Source: Afipia sp. (lineage in GTDB: Bacteria; Pseudomonadota; Alphaproteobacteria; Rhizobiales; Xanthobacteraceae). From it: DNA of 64,000 nt. Numbering within the stretch: the first letter of the stretch is position 1; each line of letters starts with the position of its first letter. Below, in pieces: positions 38,844 through 47,747 of the stretch. Both the position numbers and the translations under genes were made by a program. The notes beneath the pieces are model-generated. The model was not told the origin of the DNA. It made no database searches and saw only the letters and a list, made by a program, of their open reading frames with translations. Location of the stretch: positions 1,240,001 to 1,304,000 of the forward strand of contig JAFKEQ010000003.1 in NCBI GenBank assembly GCA_017308575.1, given 5' to 3'.

Positions 38844-40073
38844 ATGCCTGACCTGACCATCCTCACTTCCGATAACGTCGAGACGGTACTGTCCGGCGTC
38901 CCCAAAACGGTTCGCATTGCGCTGGGCTTCGCCGCCAAGCTTCGGCGCGGCACTTTGGACATCACCCTGCCCGACGGCCGCGTTTTACGCTGCGGCGGAC
39001 AGGAGCCCGGCCCTGCCGCGCAGATGACGATCCACAGCTACAATTTCGCGTGGCGATTCGCGCGCGGCGGCGACATCGGGATTGCGGAAGCCTATTTGCG
39101 CCGCGAATGGGACACGCCGAACCTCACGCAGTTTCTCTACATCTTCTGCCTGAACCACGACCTGATCCAGACCATGCTCGCCGCAAATCCCGCCGCGCGT
39201 GTCCTGCAACTGGTCCGGCACTGGTTCAATCGCAACACCAAACGGCAGGCGCGGCGCAACATCTATGCGCACTACGACATCGGCAACTCGTTCTATTCGG
39301 CCTGGCTCGATCCGAGCATGACCTATTCGTCGGCGATCTTCGAGGATCACACCGACGATCTCACCTCCGCGCAGAACAACAAATACAAGCGGCTCGCCGA
39401 GGCCATCAACCTGCAGCCGGGCCAGCGCGTGCTGGAGATCGGCTGCGGCTGGGGCGGCTTCGCGGAATACGCGGCCAAGCATTACGACGCCAAGGTGGTC
39501 GGCCTGACCATCAGCAGCGAACAGCGCGACTTTGCGCGGCAGCGGATACAAGCTGCAGGATTGAACGACAAGGTCGAAATCCGGTTTCAGGATTACCGCG
39601 ACGAGCGCGGGCAATATGACCGCATCGCCTCCATCGAAATGATCGAAGCCGTCGGTGAGCAGTTCTGGCCGCAATATTTCAGCCAGCTTCGCGATCGGCT
39701 CGCGCCCGGCGGGTTTGCCGGCATTCAGGCCATCACCATTCAGGACCGGTTCTTCAACGCCTATCGCCGCGAAGTGGACTTCATCCAGCGGTATGTCTTT
39801 CCCGGCGGCATGCTGCCCTCGCCGCAGGTGCTGAAATCGCTCGGCGAGCGGTTCGGCGTTCCTGTTATCCGCGAGCGCATTTTCGGAGAGGATTATGCCA
39901 AGACACTCGCGACATGGAGAGATAATTTCCGCGCGGCATGGCCCAGTTTGACGCCGCTCGGTTTCGACGAACGCTTTCGGCGGCTGTGGGAATATTACCT
40001 CGCTTACTGCGAGGCCGGATTCCTGTCGGGGAATATCGATGTGCGGCAGGTGGTGTTCGCCAAATCGGGTTAA
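38844..40073 (+). CDS. Cyclopropane-fatty-acyl-phospholipid synthase family methyltransferase
   Basis: A 409-residue SAM-dependent enzyme of the CFA synthase family. The N-terminal 100 residues form the lipid-binding-type domain (LDITLPDGRVLRCGG). The catalytic part has HYDIGNSFYSAWLDPSMTYS, SAM-binding VLEIGCGWGGFAEYAA, FQDYRDERGQYDRIASIEMI, and the FIQRYVFPGGMLPS segment typical of the family. It methylates double bonds of membrane acyl chains to cyclopropanes. Family members also make other methylated lipids, so the product is inferred. It is divergent from the RND operon. Confidence 0.88.
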   Translation: MPDLTILTSDNVETVLSGVPKTVRIALGFAAKLRRGTLDITLPDGRVLRCGGQEPGPAAQMTIHSYNFAWRFARGGDIGIAEAYLRREWDTPNLTQFLYIFCLNHDLIQTMLAANPAARVLQLVRHWFNRNTKRQARRNIYAHYDIGNSFYSAWLDPSMTYSSAIFEDHTDDLTSAQNNKYKRLAEAINLQPGQRVLEIGCGWGGFAEYAAKHYDAKVVGLTISSEQRDFARQRIQAAGLNDKVEIRFQDYRDERGQYDRIASIEMIEAVGEQFWPQYFSQLRDRLAPGGFAGIQAITIQDRFFNAYRREVDFIQRYVFPGGMLPSPQVLKSLGERFGVPVIRERIFGEDYAKTLATWRDNFRAAWPSLTPLGFDERFRRLWEYYLAYCEAGFLSGNIDVRQVVFAKSG

Positions 40074-40188
40074 CCACGGCGAAAACACTGCAGATCACGC
40101 TTGCAGGCGCTACCCTTGTCGGGACGGCATGCGGCATCTAGGTTGATTGCTGCACCAACGTTTCATCGTCCTGACATATCTGGTCCCA

Positions 40189-41229
40189 ATGCACATTCGC
40201 AACGACGTCATCGAAGCCATCGGCAACACGCCGCTTATCAAGCTGAAACACGCCTCGGACATCACCGGCTGCACCATTCTCGGCAAGGCCGAGTTCATGA
40301 ATCCCGGCCAGTCGGTCAAGGACCGCGCGGGCAAGCAGATGATCCTCGAGGCGGAGGAACGCGGCGAGTTGAAGCCCGGCGGCCTCGTGGTGGAAAGCAC
40401 CGCGGGCAACACCGGCATCGGCCTGGCCGTGGTCGCGGCGGCGCGCGGTTATCGCACCATCATCGTGATTCCGGAAACGCAGAGCCAGGAAAAGAAGGAC
40501 GTGCTGCGGCTGCTCGGCGCCGAACTGGTCGAGGTTCCGGCGCTGCCTGTCAGCAATCCGAACAACTATCAGCATGTCGGCCGCCGCCTCGCGGATGAGC
40601 TGCGCAAGACGGAAAAGAACGGCGTGCTGTTCGCCGACCAGTGGAACAATCTCGACAACCGCAAGGCGCATTACGTCTCGACCGGTCCGGAAATCTGGGA
40701 CCAGACGAACGGCAAGGTGGACGGCTTCATCTGCTCGATCGGCAGCGGCGGCACGCTGGCCGGAACGTCGATCTATCTGCGCGAGCGAAACAAGAACATC
40801 AAGATCGGCGTGGCCGATCCGCGCGGCGCCGCGATGTACAATTACTTCGACCATGGCGAGGTCAAATCCACCGAAGGCGGCTCGGTGACTGAAGGCATCG
40901 GCCTCGGCCGCATCACCCCGATCGTGCAGGACCTCCACGTCGACAAGGCCTACCTGATCGAAGACTCCGAAGCGGTGCCGATCGTGTTCGATCTGCTCGA
41001 ACATGAGGGGCTCTGCGTCGGCGGATCGAGCGGCATCAATATCGCCGGCGCGATCCGGCTGGCGAAGGACCTTGGCCCCGGCCACACCGTCGTGACCATT
41101 CTGGCCGACTACGGCACGCGCTATCAGTCCAAGCTGTTCAACCCGGACTTCCTTCGCTCGAAGAACCTGCCGGTGCCGGAATGGCTGGAGCGCAAGAACA
41201 CGATCAAGCCGCCGTTCGAGAAGGTGTGA
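40189..41229 (+). CDS. cysK: Cysteine synthase (O-acetylserine sulfhydrylase)
   Basis: A 346-residue PLP enzyme. The PLP-lysine motif is NPGQSVKDRAGK, the substrate loop is ESTAGNTGIG, and the phosphate-binding loop is SIGSGGTLAG. It makes cysteine from O-acetylserine and sulfide in the cytoplasm. The ATG at 40189 (MHIRNDVIEAIGNTPLIKL) fits the family; a TTG 14 codons upstream is less likely. It is longer than E. coli CysK (323), in keeping with the alphaproteobacterial variant. It ends at a palindromic repeat shared with the convergent aapP gene. Confidence 0.93.
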   Translation: MHIRNDVIEAIGNTPLIKLKHASDITGCTILGKAEFMNPGQSVKDRAGKQMILEAEERGELKPGGLVVESTAGNTGIGLAVVAAARGYRTIIVIPETQSQEKKDVLRLLGAELVEVPALPVSNPNNYQHVGRRLADELRKTEKNGVLFADQWNNLDNRKAHYVSTGPEIWDQTNGKVDGFICSIGSGGTLAGTSIYLRERNKNIKIGVADPRGAAMYNYFDHGEVKSTEGGSVTEGIGLGRITPIVQDLHVDKAYLIEDSEAVPIVFDLLEHEGLCVGGSSGINIAGAIRLAKDLGPGHTVVTILADYGTRYQSKLFNPDFLRSKNLPVPEWLERKNTIKPPFEKV

Positions 41230-41236
41230 GCGTTTT

Positions 41237-41314
41237 CGTCATTGCGAGCGCAGCGAAGCAATCCATGGTCACAACAAGATGGATTGCTTCGTCGCTCCGC
41301 TCCTCGCAATGACG
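41237..41314. repeat. Palindromic repeat element, CGTCATTGCGAG family (copy 1)
   Basis: A near-perfect palindrome of about 78 bases between the convergent cysK and aapP genes. It opens with CGTCATTGCGAGCG and closes with CTCGCAATGACGG, with an inner AGCAATCCATGG/GGATTGCTTCG pair. It could serve as a bidirectional terminator here. Related copies are at 53279-53367 and 63602-63684. Confidence 0.88.
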
Positions 41315-41322
41315 GATAAATC

Positions 41323-42063
41323 TCACCGCAAAATCTGACTGAGAAACAGTTTCGTCCGCTCGTGTTGCGGATTGGAGAAGAAGCGGTCCGGTGTGTTCGC
41401 TTCGATGATCTGGCCCGCGTCCATGAACACCACGCGGTCGGCGACCTCGCGCGCGAAGCCCATTTCGTGCGTCACCACCAGCATGGTCATGCCCTCCTTC
41501 GCGAGGTCCACCATGGTGTCGAGCACCTCCTTGACCATCTCGGGATCGAGCGCCGAGGTCGGCTCGTCGAACAGCATGACCTTGGGATTCATCGTCAGCG
41601 CGCGCGCGATCGCCACGCGCTGCTGCTGGCCGCCTGAAATCTGGCCGGGATACTTGTTCGCCTTGTCGGGAATCCGCACCCGCTCGAGATATTTCATCGC
41701 GGCGGCTTCGGCGTCCTTCTTCGGGATGTTGCGCACCCAGATCGGCGCCAGCGTGCAGTTCTCCAGCACGGTGAGATGCGGAAACAGATTGAAGCTCTGG
41801 AACACCATGCCGACTTCGCGGCGCACGTCATCAACGCGGCGCAGGTTCGGCCCGAGTTCGATGCCGTCCACCACGATGCGGCCTTCCTGGAATTCCTCCA
41901 GCGCGTTGATGCAGCGGATCAGCGTCGACTTGCCCGAGCCCGACGGGCCGCAGACGACAATGCGCTCGCCGCGCCCGACCACTAGATCGATGTCGCGAAG
42001 CACATGAAATTCGCCGAACCACTTGTTGAGGCCCGAGATGCTGACAATGGGATCTGCGGTCAT
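41323..42063 (-). CDS. aapP: General L-amino acid ABC transporter ATPase AapP
   Basis: A 246-residue ATP-binding subunit. Walker A is GPSGSGKST, signature [14 protein letters not shown], Walker [17 protein letters not shown], and H-loop VVTHEMGFA. It energises uptake of amino acids bound by AapJ through AapQ and AapM. It follows aapM by 9 bases and ends the aapJQMP operon, which in rhizobia carries broad-range L-amino acid transport. Confidence 0.96.
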   Translation of the reverse strand: MTADPIVSISGLNKWFGEFHVLRDIDLVVGRGERIVVCGPSGSGKSTLIRCINALEEFQEGRIVVDGIELGPNLRRVDDVRREVGMVFQSFNLFPHLTVLENCTLAPIWVRNIPKKDAEAAAMKYLERVRIPDKANKYPGQISGGQQQRVAIARALTMNPKVMLFDEPTSALDPEMVKEVLDTMVDLAKEGMTMLVVTHEMGFAREVADRVVFMDAGQIIEANTPDRFFSNPQHERTKLFLSQILR

Positions 42064-42072
42064 GGGTTCATC

Positions 42073-43587
42073 TCAGACATTCTTGTGGGCATTGAGCCGC
42101 CGTTCCACGAACAGCGAATAGCGCGACATTCCAAAGCAGAACACGAAGTAGATGATGCCGGTGAAGGCAAAGCCGGTGAACAGCGTGGTCGGCGTCGCCC
42201 AGTTCGGATCGGCGAACGAGGCGCGTAACTGTCCGAGCAGATCGAAGATCGCAACGATCAGCACCAGCGTGGTATCCTTGAACAGCGCGATGAAACTGTT
42301 GACCAAGCCCGGAATGACATGGCGCAGCGCCTGCGGCATCACGATCAGTCCCGTCGTCTTCCAGTACGACAGGCCGAGCGCGCTGGCCGCTTCCGCCTGC
42401 CCGCGCGGCACCGCCTGCAGGCCGCCGCGAATGACTTCGGCGTTATACGCGCCCGCAAACAGCGCGATGCCGATCAGGACGCGCACGAGGCCGTCCACGG
42501 TGAAGTTGCCGGGCAGGAACAGCGGCAGCATGTAGGTCGCGAAGAACAGCACGGTAATCAGCGGCACGCCGCGCCAGAATTCGATGAAGGCGATGGAGAA
42601 CACGCGGATCAGCGGAATGGTCGAGCGCCGTCCCAGCGCCAGCGCCATGCCGACCGGCATCGACGCAACGATGCCGGTGACGGACACCACAAGCGTCACC
42701 AGCAGGCCGCCCCATGAGCGCGTATCGACGATCGGCAGGCCACCGTGATCGAGCCCCATCACGGCGATGACAAGCGCGATGCCGCCAAAGATCGCAAGGC
42801 AGTTGAGAAGCGGCCGCCAGCCGTTGCGGAAGGCGCCGGTCGCAAAAAACACGATCAGCGAGACGATGACGGTCGTGAACATCACGTCAGCCCATAGTGT
42901 CGGGCGGAGCGCCTCTGTATAGTCGCGCAGCCATTCCAGCGGCCACACGATGAGCGCGAGGCCGTCACCGATCCAGCCGACAAGCCGTCCGATCAGCCAG
43001 ACGACCTGCGCCAAAGGTCCGCTCGCCGTGGCAACGAGACTTCGTCCGGCATCCTGAAAACTGATAGCCAGCGCGGAGCCGAGATCGGCGATCCAGTGAA
43101 TCGCAAATCCCTTCAGCCCGCCGCCGCGCAGCAGGAAGAATCCAATCACCGGATAAGCGAGAAAGAACAGGCCGGAGTTGAGCGCCTTGGCGGGTGCGCG
43201 CGGAATCAAGAGCGGCAGCAGCAGCAATGCGCCCAGCGCGAATGTCAGGTTGACGCGCCAGCGCTCCTGCGCCGGATAGAAGCCGTAGATGAACTGATCG
43301 AACTTCGCCTGAATGAATGGCCAGCAGGCGCCGACCACATGCCCGACATTGGATTCGAGACAGGCATTGCGGTCGCTGCCCTGCCACACCGCATCGACGA
43401 ACAGAAACCGGATCAGCGGCACGAGGATCAGCCACAGCAGCACCGCGCCCGCGACTGTCAGCATGATGTTGAGCGGCGTGTTGAACAGCCGCTCGCGCGC
43501 GAAGCCGACCACGCCCGTCGTCTTCACCGGCGCGCGGCGCGGCTCGGCAAGACTTGCGCGAACAAAGGAGGCTGCCTGTTCGCTCAT
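42073..43587 (-). CDS. aapM: General L-amino acid ABC transporter permease AapM
   Basis: A 504-residue permease with an unusually long N-terminal half with extra membrane segments (about 1-270) followed by the His/Glu/Arg-type permease domain (GGLLVTLVVSVTGIVASMPV through EVIRGGLQAVPRGQAEAASA, the EAA loop). The ATG at 43587 (MSEQAASFVRAS) overlaps the aapQ stop as ATGA, which fixes the start. It partners AapQ to form the channel. Confidence 0.95.
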   Translation of the reverse strand: MSEQAASFVRASLAEPRRAPVKTTGVVGFARERLFNTPLNIMLTVAGAVLLWLILVPLIRFLFVDAVWQGSDRNACLESNVGHVVGACWPFIQAKFDQFIYGFYPAQERWRVNLTFALGALLLLPLLIPRAPAKALNSGLFFLAYPVIGFFLLRGGGLKGFAIHWIADLGSALAISFQDAGRSLVATASGPLAQVVWLIGRLVGWIGDGLALIVWPLEWLRDYTEALRPTLWADVMFTTVIVSLIVFFATGAFRNGWRPLLNCLAIFGGIALVIAVMGLDHGGLPIVDTRSWGGLLVTLVVSVTGIVASMPVGMALALGRRSTIPLIRVFSIAFIEFWRGVPLITVLFFATYMLPLFLPGNFTVDGLVRVLIGIALFAGAYNAEVIRGGLQAVPRGQAEAASALGLSYWKTTGLIVMPQALRHVIPGLVNSFIALFKDTTLVLIVAIFDLLGQLRASFADPNWATPTTLFTGFAFTGIIYFVFCFGMSRYSLFVERRLNAHKNV

Positions 43588-44789
43588 GCGGCCAGACTCC
43601 TGTTTATGCGCCATCCGTAGAGGCTCATCAGCGCGCTCGTCACCAGCGAGATGAGGAGATACACGCCCATGGTCAGCGCGATGATTTCGACCGCCTGCCC
43701 GGTCTGGCTCAGTGTCGTGCCCGCGAACACCGAGAACAGATCGGGATAGCCGATGGCGACCGCGAGCGATGAATTCTTGGTGAGATTGAGATACTGGTTG
43801 GTCAGCGGCGGCAGGATCACGCGCATGGCCTGTGGAATCACAATTAGCCGCAAAGTCTCTCCGCGCGACAGGCCGAGCGAGGCCCCCGCCTCCATCTGGC
43901 CCTTCGGCACGGACTGGATGCCCGCACGGACGATCTCGGCGATGAAGGCCGCCGTATAGGTCGAGAGCGCGATGGTCAGCGCGGCGAATTCCGGCAGGAT
44001 GCGGGCGCCGCCGGCGAAGTTGAATCCGCGCAACTGCGGCATGTCGAATGTCAGCGGCGCACCGAACAGAACGAACGCCAATAGCGGCAGACCAAGCAGC
44101 ATCGCCAGCACGAACGGCCAGATGGACAGCTTCTGGCCTGTCGCGAACAGCCTGCGCCGCGCATAAAAACCCATCACCAGCGAAGCCACGATGCCGATGA
44201 CGATTGCCACGACAAACACGCCGAACGAAGCCTGCGGCACCGGGTTTGGTACCACGAGTCCGCGATTGCTGAGGAACACCGCACCGAACAGCGAAATGCT
44301 CTGCCGCGGATTGGGCAGCGTCGCGAGCACGGCGAGATACCAGAACAGGATCTGGAACAGCAGCGGCAGGTTGCGGATCAGTTCGACATAGCCGCCCGAA
44401 ATCCGCGCCAGCAGCCAGTTCGGCGACAGCCGGCCCAGCGCCACCAGCACACCGATGATGGTTGCGATCACGATGCCAATGATCGAGACCAGCAGCGTGT
44501 TCAAAAGGCCGACGACGAATACGCGCGCGTAGGTATCGCTTTCGGTATAGGGGATCAGCGCCTGACTGACAGCGAAACTCGCGGTATTCGACATGAAGCC
44601 GAAGCCGGAAGCGATCCGCTGCGCCTGCAGGTTGGCGCGGGCGTTCTCAATGATCTCGTAGCCGACCCAGAGGACAAGAGCGACAAACAGGATCTGAACG
44701 ACAACGCCGCCCCACCCCGCCTGTCCGCCGAGCGCGCGACGAAGCCGCGCGGCCAGCCGGAGCGGCGGTTTGCGAGGTTCGCCAGCCAT
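43584..44789 (-). CDS. aapQ: General L-amino acid ABC transporter permease AapQ
   Basis: A 401-residue permease with an N-terminal helix (WGGVVVQILFVALVLWVGYEI), the BPD_transp_1 domain starting near LLNTLLVSIIGIVIATIIGV, and the EAA-type loop GIQSVPKGQMEAGASLGLS. I chose the ATG at 44789 (MAGEPRKPPL). A TTG at 44813 would overlap the aapJ stop (TTGA) and add eight residues, so either is possible. It is encoded between aapJ and aapM. Confidence 0.94.
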   Translation of the reverse strand: MAGEPRKPPLRLAARLRRALGGQAGWGGVVVQILFVALVLWVGYEIIENARANLQAQRIASGFGFMSNTASFAVSQALIPYTESDTYARVFVVGLLNTLLVSIIGIVIATIIGVLVALGRLSPNWLLARISGGYVELIRNLPLLFQILFWYLAVLATLPNPRQSISLFGAVFLSNRGLVVPNPVPQASFGVFVVAIVIGIVASLVMGFYARRRLFATGQKLSIWPFVLAMLLGLPLLAFVLFGAPLTFDMPQLRGFNFAGGARILPEFAALTIALSTYTAAFIAEIVRAGIQSVPKGQMEAGASLGLSRGETLRLIVIPQAMRVILPPLTNQYLNLTKNSSLAVAIGYPDLFSVFAGTTLSQTGQAVEIIALTMGVYLLISLVTSALMSLYGWRINRSLAA

Positions 44790-44809
44790 GGCCGCGCCGG
44801 ACCGCAGCG

Positions 44810-45865
44810 TCAACGGATCGGCGGCGCGTATTGCAGGCCGCCCTGATTCCAGAGCTTGTTGAGGCCGCGCGCGATCTGCAGCTTGGAGCCCGCGCCGACA
44901 TTGCGGTCGAACGACTCGCCATAGTTGCCGACGGCCTTGATGATGCGCGTCACCCAGTCCTTGGTGAGACCAAGCTGTTCGCCGAGGCTGCCGTCGGTGC
45001 CGAAGATTCGTTTCAACTCGGGCTTGGCGGACTTCGCCATCTCATCGACGTTCTTCTGCGTGATCGCGAGTTCCTCCGCGTTGACCATCGCGAACAGCGT
45101 CCACTTCACGATGTCGAACCACTGGTCGTCGCCATGGCGCACGACGGGGCCGAGCGGCTCCTTCGAGATGACTTCGGGAAGCACCGCATGGTCGGTCGGC
45201 GCGGCGAGCTTCAGCCGCTCCGCATAAAGCTGCGAGACGTCGGACGTGAACACGTCGCAGCGTCCGGATTCATAGGCCTTAATGGTCTCGTCCGCGGTGC
45301 TGAACGCGATCAGCTCATACTTCATGTTGTTGGCCTTGAAGTAGTCCGAGACGTTCTGCTCGTTGGTGGTGCCCGTCTGCACGCAGATCGACGCGCCGTT
45401 CAGTTCGAGCGCGGAATTCACCTTGAGCGATTTGCGGGCCAGGAAGCCCTGCCCGTCGTAATAGGTGATCCCGGTATAGTTCAGTCCGAGCGAGGTGTCG
45501 CGCGACAGCGTCCATGTCGAATTGCGCGACAGGACGTCGATCTCGCCGGACTGCAGCGCGGTAAAGCGGTCCTTCGCGGAGAGCGGCACGAACTTGACCT
45601 TGGACGGATCGTTGAAGATCGCGGCGGCGATGGCGCGGCATACGTCGACATCGAGACCGGTCCAGTTGCCCTTGTCGTCCGGCGCGGAGAAGCCGGGCAG
45701 TCCCTGGCTGACGCCGCATGACAGGGTGCCGCGGTCCTTCACGCTCTGCAGCGTGCCTCGGTCCTTCGGCTTGTCCTGCGCCTGCGCGTGAACGACCTGA
45801 ACGAAGGCGGCCTGAACGAATCCGACCGCAAAAAAAGAAATGAGAGCGAGTGAAACCCGTTTCAT
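44810..45865 (-). CDS. aapJ: General L-amino acid ABC transporter binding protein AapJ
   Basis: A 351-residue periplasmic solute-binding protein with a signal peptide (MKRVSLALISFFAVGFVQAA) and the SBP_bac_3 fold. Typical segments are VKDRGTLSCGVSQGLPGFS, GLDVDVCRAIAAAIF, ICVQTGTTNEQNVSDYF and PLGPVVRHGDDQWFDIVKW. It binds a wide range of L-amino acids for import via AapQMP. The ATG at 45865 is chosen because it heads the signal peptide. It is divergent from the cystathionine beta-lyase gene, with a 207-base shared upstream region. Confidence 0.95.
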   Translation of the reverse strand: MKRVSLALISFFAVGFVQAAFVQVVHAQAQDKPKDRGTLQSVKDRGTLSCGVSQGLPGFSAPDDKGNWTGLDVDVCRAIAAAIFNDPSKVKFVPLSAKDRFTALQSGEIDVLSRNSTWTLSRDTSLGLNYTGITYYDGQGFLARKSLKVNSALELNGASICVQTGTTNEQNVSDYFKANNMKYELIAFSTADETIKAYESGRCDVFTSDVSQLYAERLKLAAPTDHAVLPEVISKEPLGPVVRHGDDQWFDIVKWTLFAMVNAEELAITQKNVDEMAKSAKPELKRIFGTDGSLGEQLGLTKDWVTRIIKAVGNYGESFDRNVGAGSKLQIARGLNKLWNQGGLQYAPPIR

Positions 45866-46072
45866 GGAATGGCCTTTCTCGATGGTTCGGCGCTTGCGAC
45901 GGATAGTAACGTCGCGCGGCATAAAACGATCCTGCGGAAGCGCGAACAGCAACTAAATATCTGGTCTGCATAACAGAACGCCATGCGCGGCGGGTCAAGG
46001 GGTTGACGCCGGGCATCGCGGCCAGCTTACTGCATCTCTCTGCGGCAAGATGTCTTTCACAAGCGAATCCTC

Positions 46073-47269
46073 ATGACCGTTTCCAAGAATCACGGCCCCT
46101 CCGGGCTTGCTCCGCAGACCGAACTGGTCACATCCGGCCGCGATACCGCCGCGCAGAAGGGCTTCGTCAATCCGCCGGTCGTGCGCGGGTCCACGGTGCT
46201 TTATCCGACGGCGGACGACCTGCATGCGCATCGCGGCGAATATCAATACGGTCGCCACGGCACGCCGACCACGAAGGCCCTGCAACAGGCGTTGATGGCA
46301 CTGGAAGGGCCGAACTGCGCGGGCGTCGGGCTTGCCCCGTCCGGGGTCGCGGCGATTTCCACAGCATTGCTGGCGATTCTCAAGGCGGGCGATCACCTGC
46401 TTGTTATCGACAGCGTGTATCGTCCCACGCGGAATTTCTGCGACAGCCTGCTCAAGCGCTATGGCATCGAGACGGATTATTTCGATCCGCTGATCGGCGC
46501 GGGAATCGAAAAGCTGTTCAAGCCGAACACACGGGCTGTTCTGGTCGAGGCGCCGGGATCGCAGTCGTTCGAGATGCCGGACATTCCGGCGATCGCCGCG
46601 GTCGCTCATGCGAAGGGCGCGCTCGTCATCGACGACAATACATGGGCCACGCCGCTGTTTCATCGCTCGCTCGATCAGGGCGTCGACATCAGCCTGCAGG
46701 CGGCGACGAAATATCTCGGCGGGCATTCCGACATCATGTTCGGGACAATCTCGGCCAACACCAAGGCATGGCCGCTGATCACGGATGCGATCCGCCTGCT
46801 CGGCGTCTGCGCGGGGCCGGACGATGTATTTCTCGCTTTGCGCGGCATCCGCACGCTGGCGGTCCGGCTCGCGCATCATCAGCAATCAGGACTTGAGATG
46901 GCGCGCTGGTTCGCCGCGCGGCCGGAAGTTTCGCGCGTGCTGCATCCCGCGCTCGAAAGCGATCCGGGCCATGCGATCTGGAAGCGCGACTTTACCGGCG
47001 CGAGCGGCCTGTTCAGCATTGTGCTGAAACCCGCCTCGCAGCAGGCGGTGGATGCGTTCCTGAACACGGTGACGCTGTTCGGCATGGGCTATTCGTGGGG
47101 CGGATTCGAAAGCCTCGTGATCCCGTTCGACTGTTCATCGTATCGCACGGCGACCCGATGGAATCCGGGCGGCCCGACGCTGCGTTTCCACATCGGGTTG
47201 GAAAATGTCGACGATCTGAAAGCGGATCTGGAGCGCGGCTTCGCAGCGATGAAGGCGGCGGCCAAGTAG
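46073..47269 (+). CDS. metC: Cystathionine beta-lyase
   Basis: A 398-residue PLP enzyme of the Cys/Met metabolism family. YQYGRHGTPTTKALQQAL is the N-terminal signature, LVIDDNTWATPLFHRSLD the PLP-phosphate region, and QAATKYLGGHSDIMFG carries the PLP lysine. The C-terminal SWGGFESLVIPFD segment is typical of MetC. It cleaves cystathionine to homocysteine, ammonia and pyruvate in methionine synthesis. Other lyases of the family cannot be excluded without testing. I looked for a SAM-II riboswitch upstream and saw none. Confidence 0.91.
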   Translation: MTVSKNHGPSGLAPQTELVTSGRDTAAQKGFVNPPVVRGSTVLYPTADDLHAHRGEYQYGRHGTPTTKALQQALMALEGPNCAGVGLAPSGVAAISTALLAILKAGDHLLVIDSVYRPTRNFCDSLLKRYGIETDYFDPLIGAGIEKLFKPNTRAVLVEAPGSQSFEMPDIPAIAAVAHAKGALVIDDNTWATPLFHRSLDQGVDISLQAATKYLGGHSDIMFGTISANTKAWPLITDAIRLLGVCAGPDDVFLALRGIRTLAVRLAHHQQSGLEMARWFAARPEVSRVLHPALESDPGHAIWKRDFTGASGLFSIVLKPASQQAVDAFLNTVTLFGMGYSWGGFESLVIPFDCSSYRTATRWNPGGPTLRFHIGLENVDDLKADLERGFAAMKAAAK

Positions 47270-47276
47270 CAGACCG

Positions 47277-47392
47277 CGTCATCCTGAGGTGCGCGCCGCC
47301 TTCGGCGAGCCTCGAAGGGATGACCATGCACGATGTCGCCGTCGCCCTTCGAGGCTTGGCGGCTTCGCCGCCTGCGCACCTCAGGGTGACGG
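47277..47392. repeat. Palindromic repeat element, CGTCATCCTGAGG family (copy 2)
   Basis: About 116 bases between the convergent metC and LAB_N genes. The ends are CGTCATCCTGAGGTGCGCGC and GCGCACCTCAGGGTGACGG, with an internal CCTCGAAGGG / CCCTTCGAGG pair. It is related to the copy at 32213-32317 and could terminate transcription from both sides. Confidence 0.87.
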
Positions 47393-47408
47393 CACTCCGC
47401 AACGCGCC

Positions 47409-47747
47409 TCAACCCTTCTCGACCTTCGAACCCTTCGCGCGGTTCTTCACGATCAGCATGATGTTGCGGACGTAGATCAGGGTCGCGAGGCTCTGCCCGA
47501 GAATGATCACCGGTTCGCGCTTGGCGATGCCATAGATCAGGGTCATGAATCCGCCGCCCATGGAGAAGAACCAGAAGGCCATCGGCACCACGCTCTGGCC
47601 CGCACGTTCGCTGGAAATCCACTGCACCAGAAAGCGCGCGGTGAACAGCAGTTGCGCGACCAGACCGAATGCGAGCCAGAAGTCGAACTTCGCGATGAAC
47701 ACGTCGTAAAGATAATTGCTGAGATCCTGACCGAACTGAATCAGCAT
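47409..47747 (-). CDS. LAB_N (lipid A biosynthesis N-terminal domain) membrane protein
   Basis: A 112-residue membrane protein with about three helices: DFWLAFGLVAQLLFTARFLV, then VVPMAFWFFSMGGGFMTLIY, and PVIILGQSLATLIYVRNIML. The QW-containing RFLVQWISSERA and the QSLATLIYVRNIML segments are marks of the small LAB_N proteins often encoded next to polyprenyl-phosphate-sugar glycosyltransferases. Its biochemical role is unknown; a part in flipping or presenting the lipid-linked sugar has been suggested by context. The ATG at 47747 overlaps the GT2 stop (TGATG), which fixes the start and implies coupling. Confidence 0.88.
   Translation of the reverse strand: MLIQFGQDLSNYLYDVFIAKFDFWLAFGLVAQLLFTARFLVQWISSERAGQSVVPMAFWFFSMGGGFMTLIYGIAKREPVIILGQSLATLIYVRNIMLIVKNRAKGSKVEKG

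Noticed and set aside
38432..38851. A 139-codon plus-strand frame before the CFA-synthase-like gene
   Set aside because: Unusual composition, no good start signal, and it overlaps the start of the following gene in another frame.
45866..46072. Possible SAM-II riboswitch upstream of metC
   Set aside because: SAM-II elements occur before methionine genes in alphaproteobacteria, but I could not see the conserved pseudoknot parts in this 207-base region.
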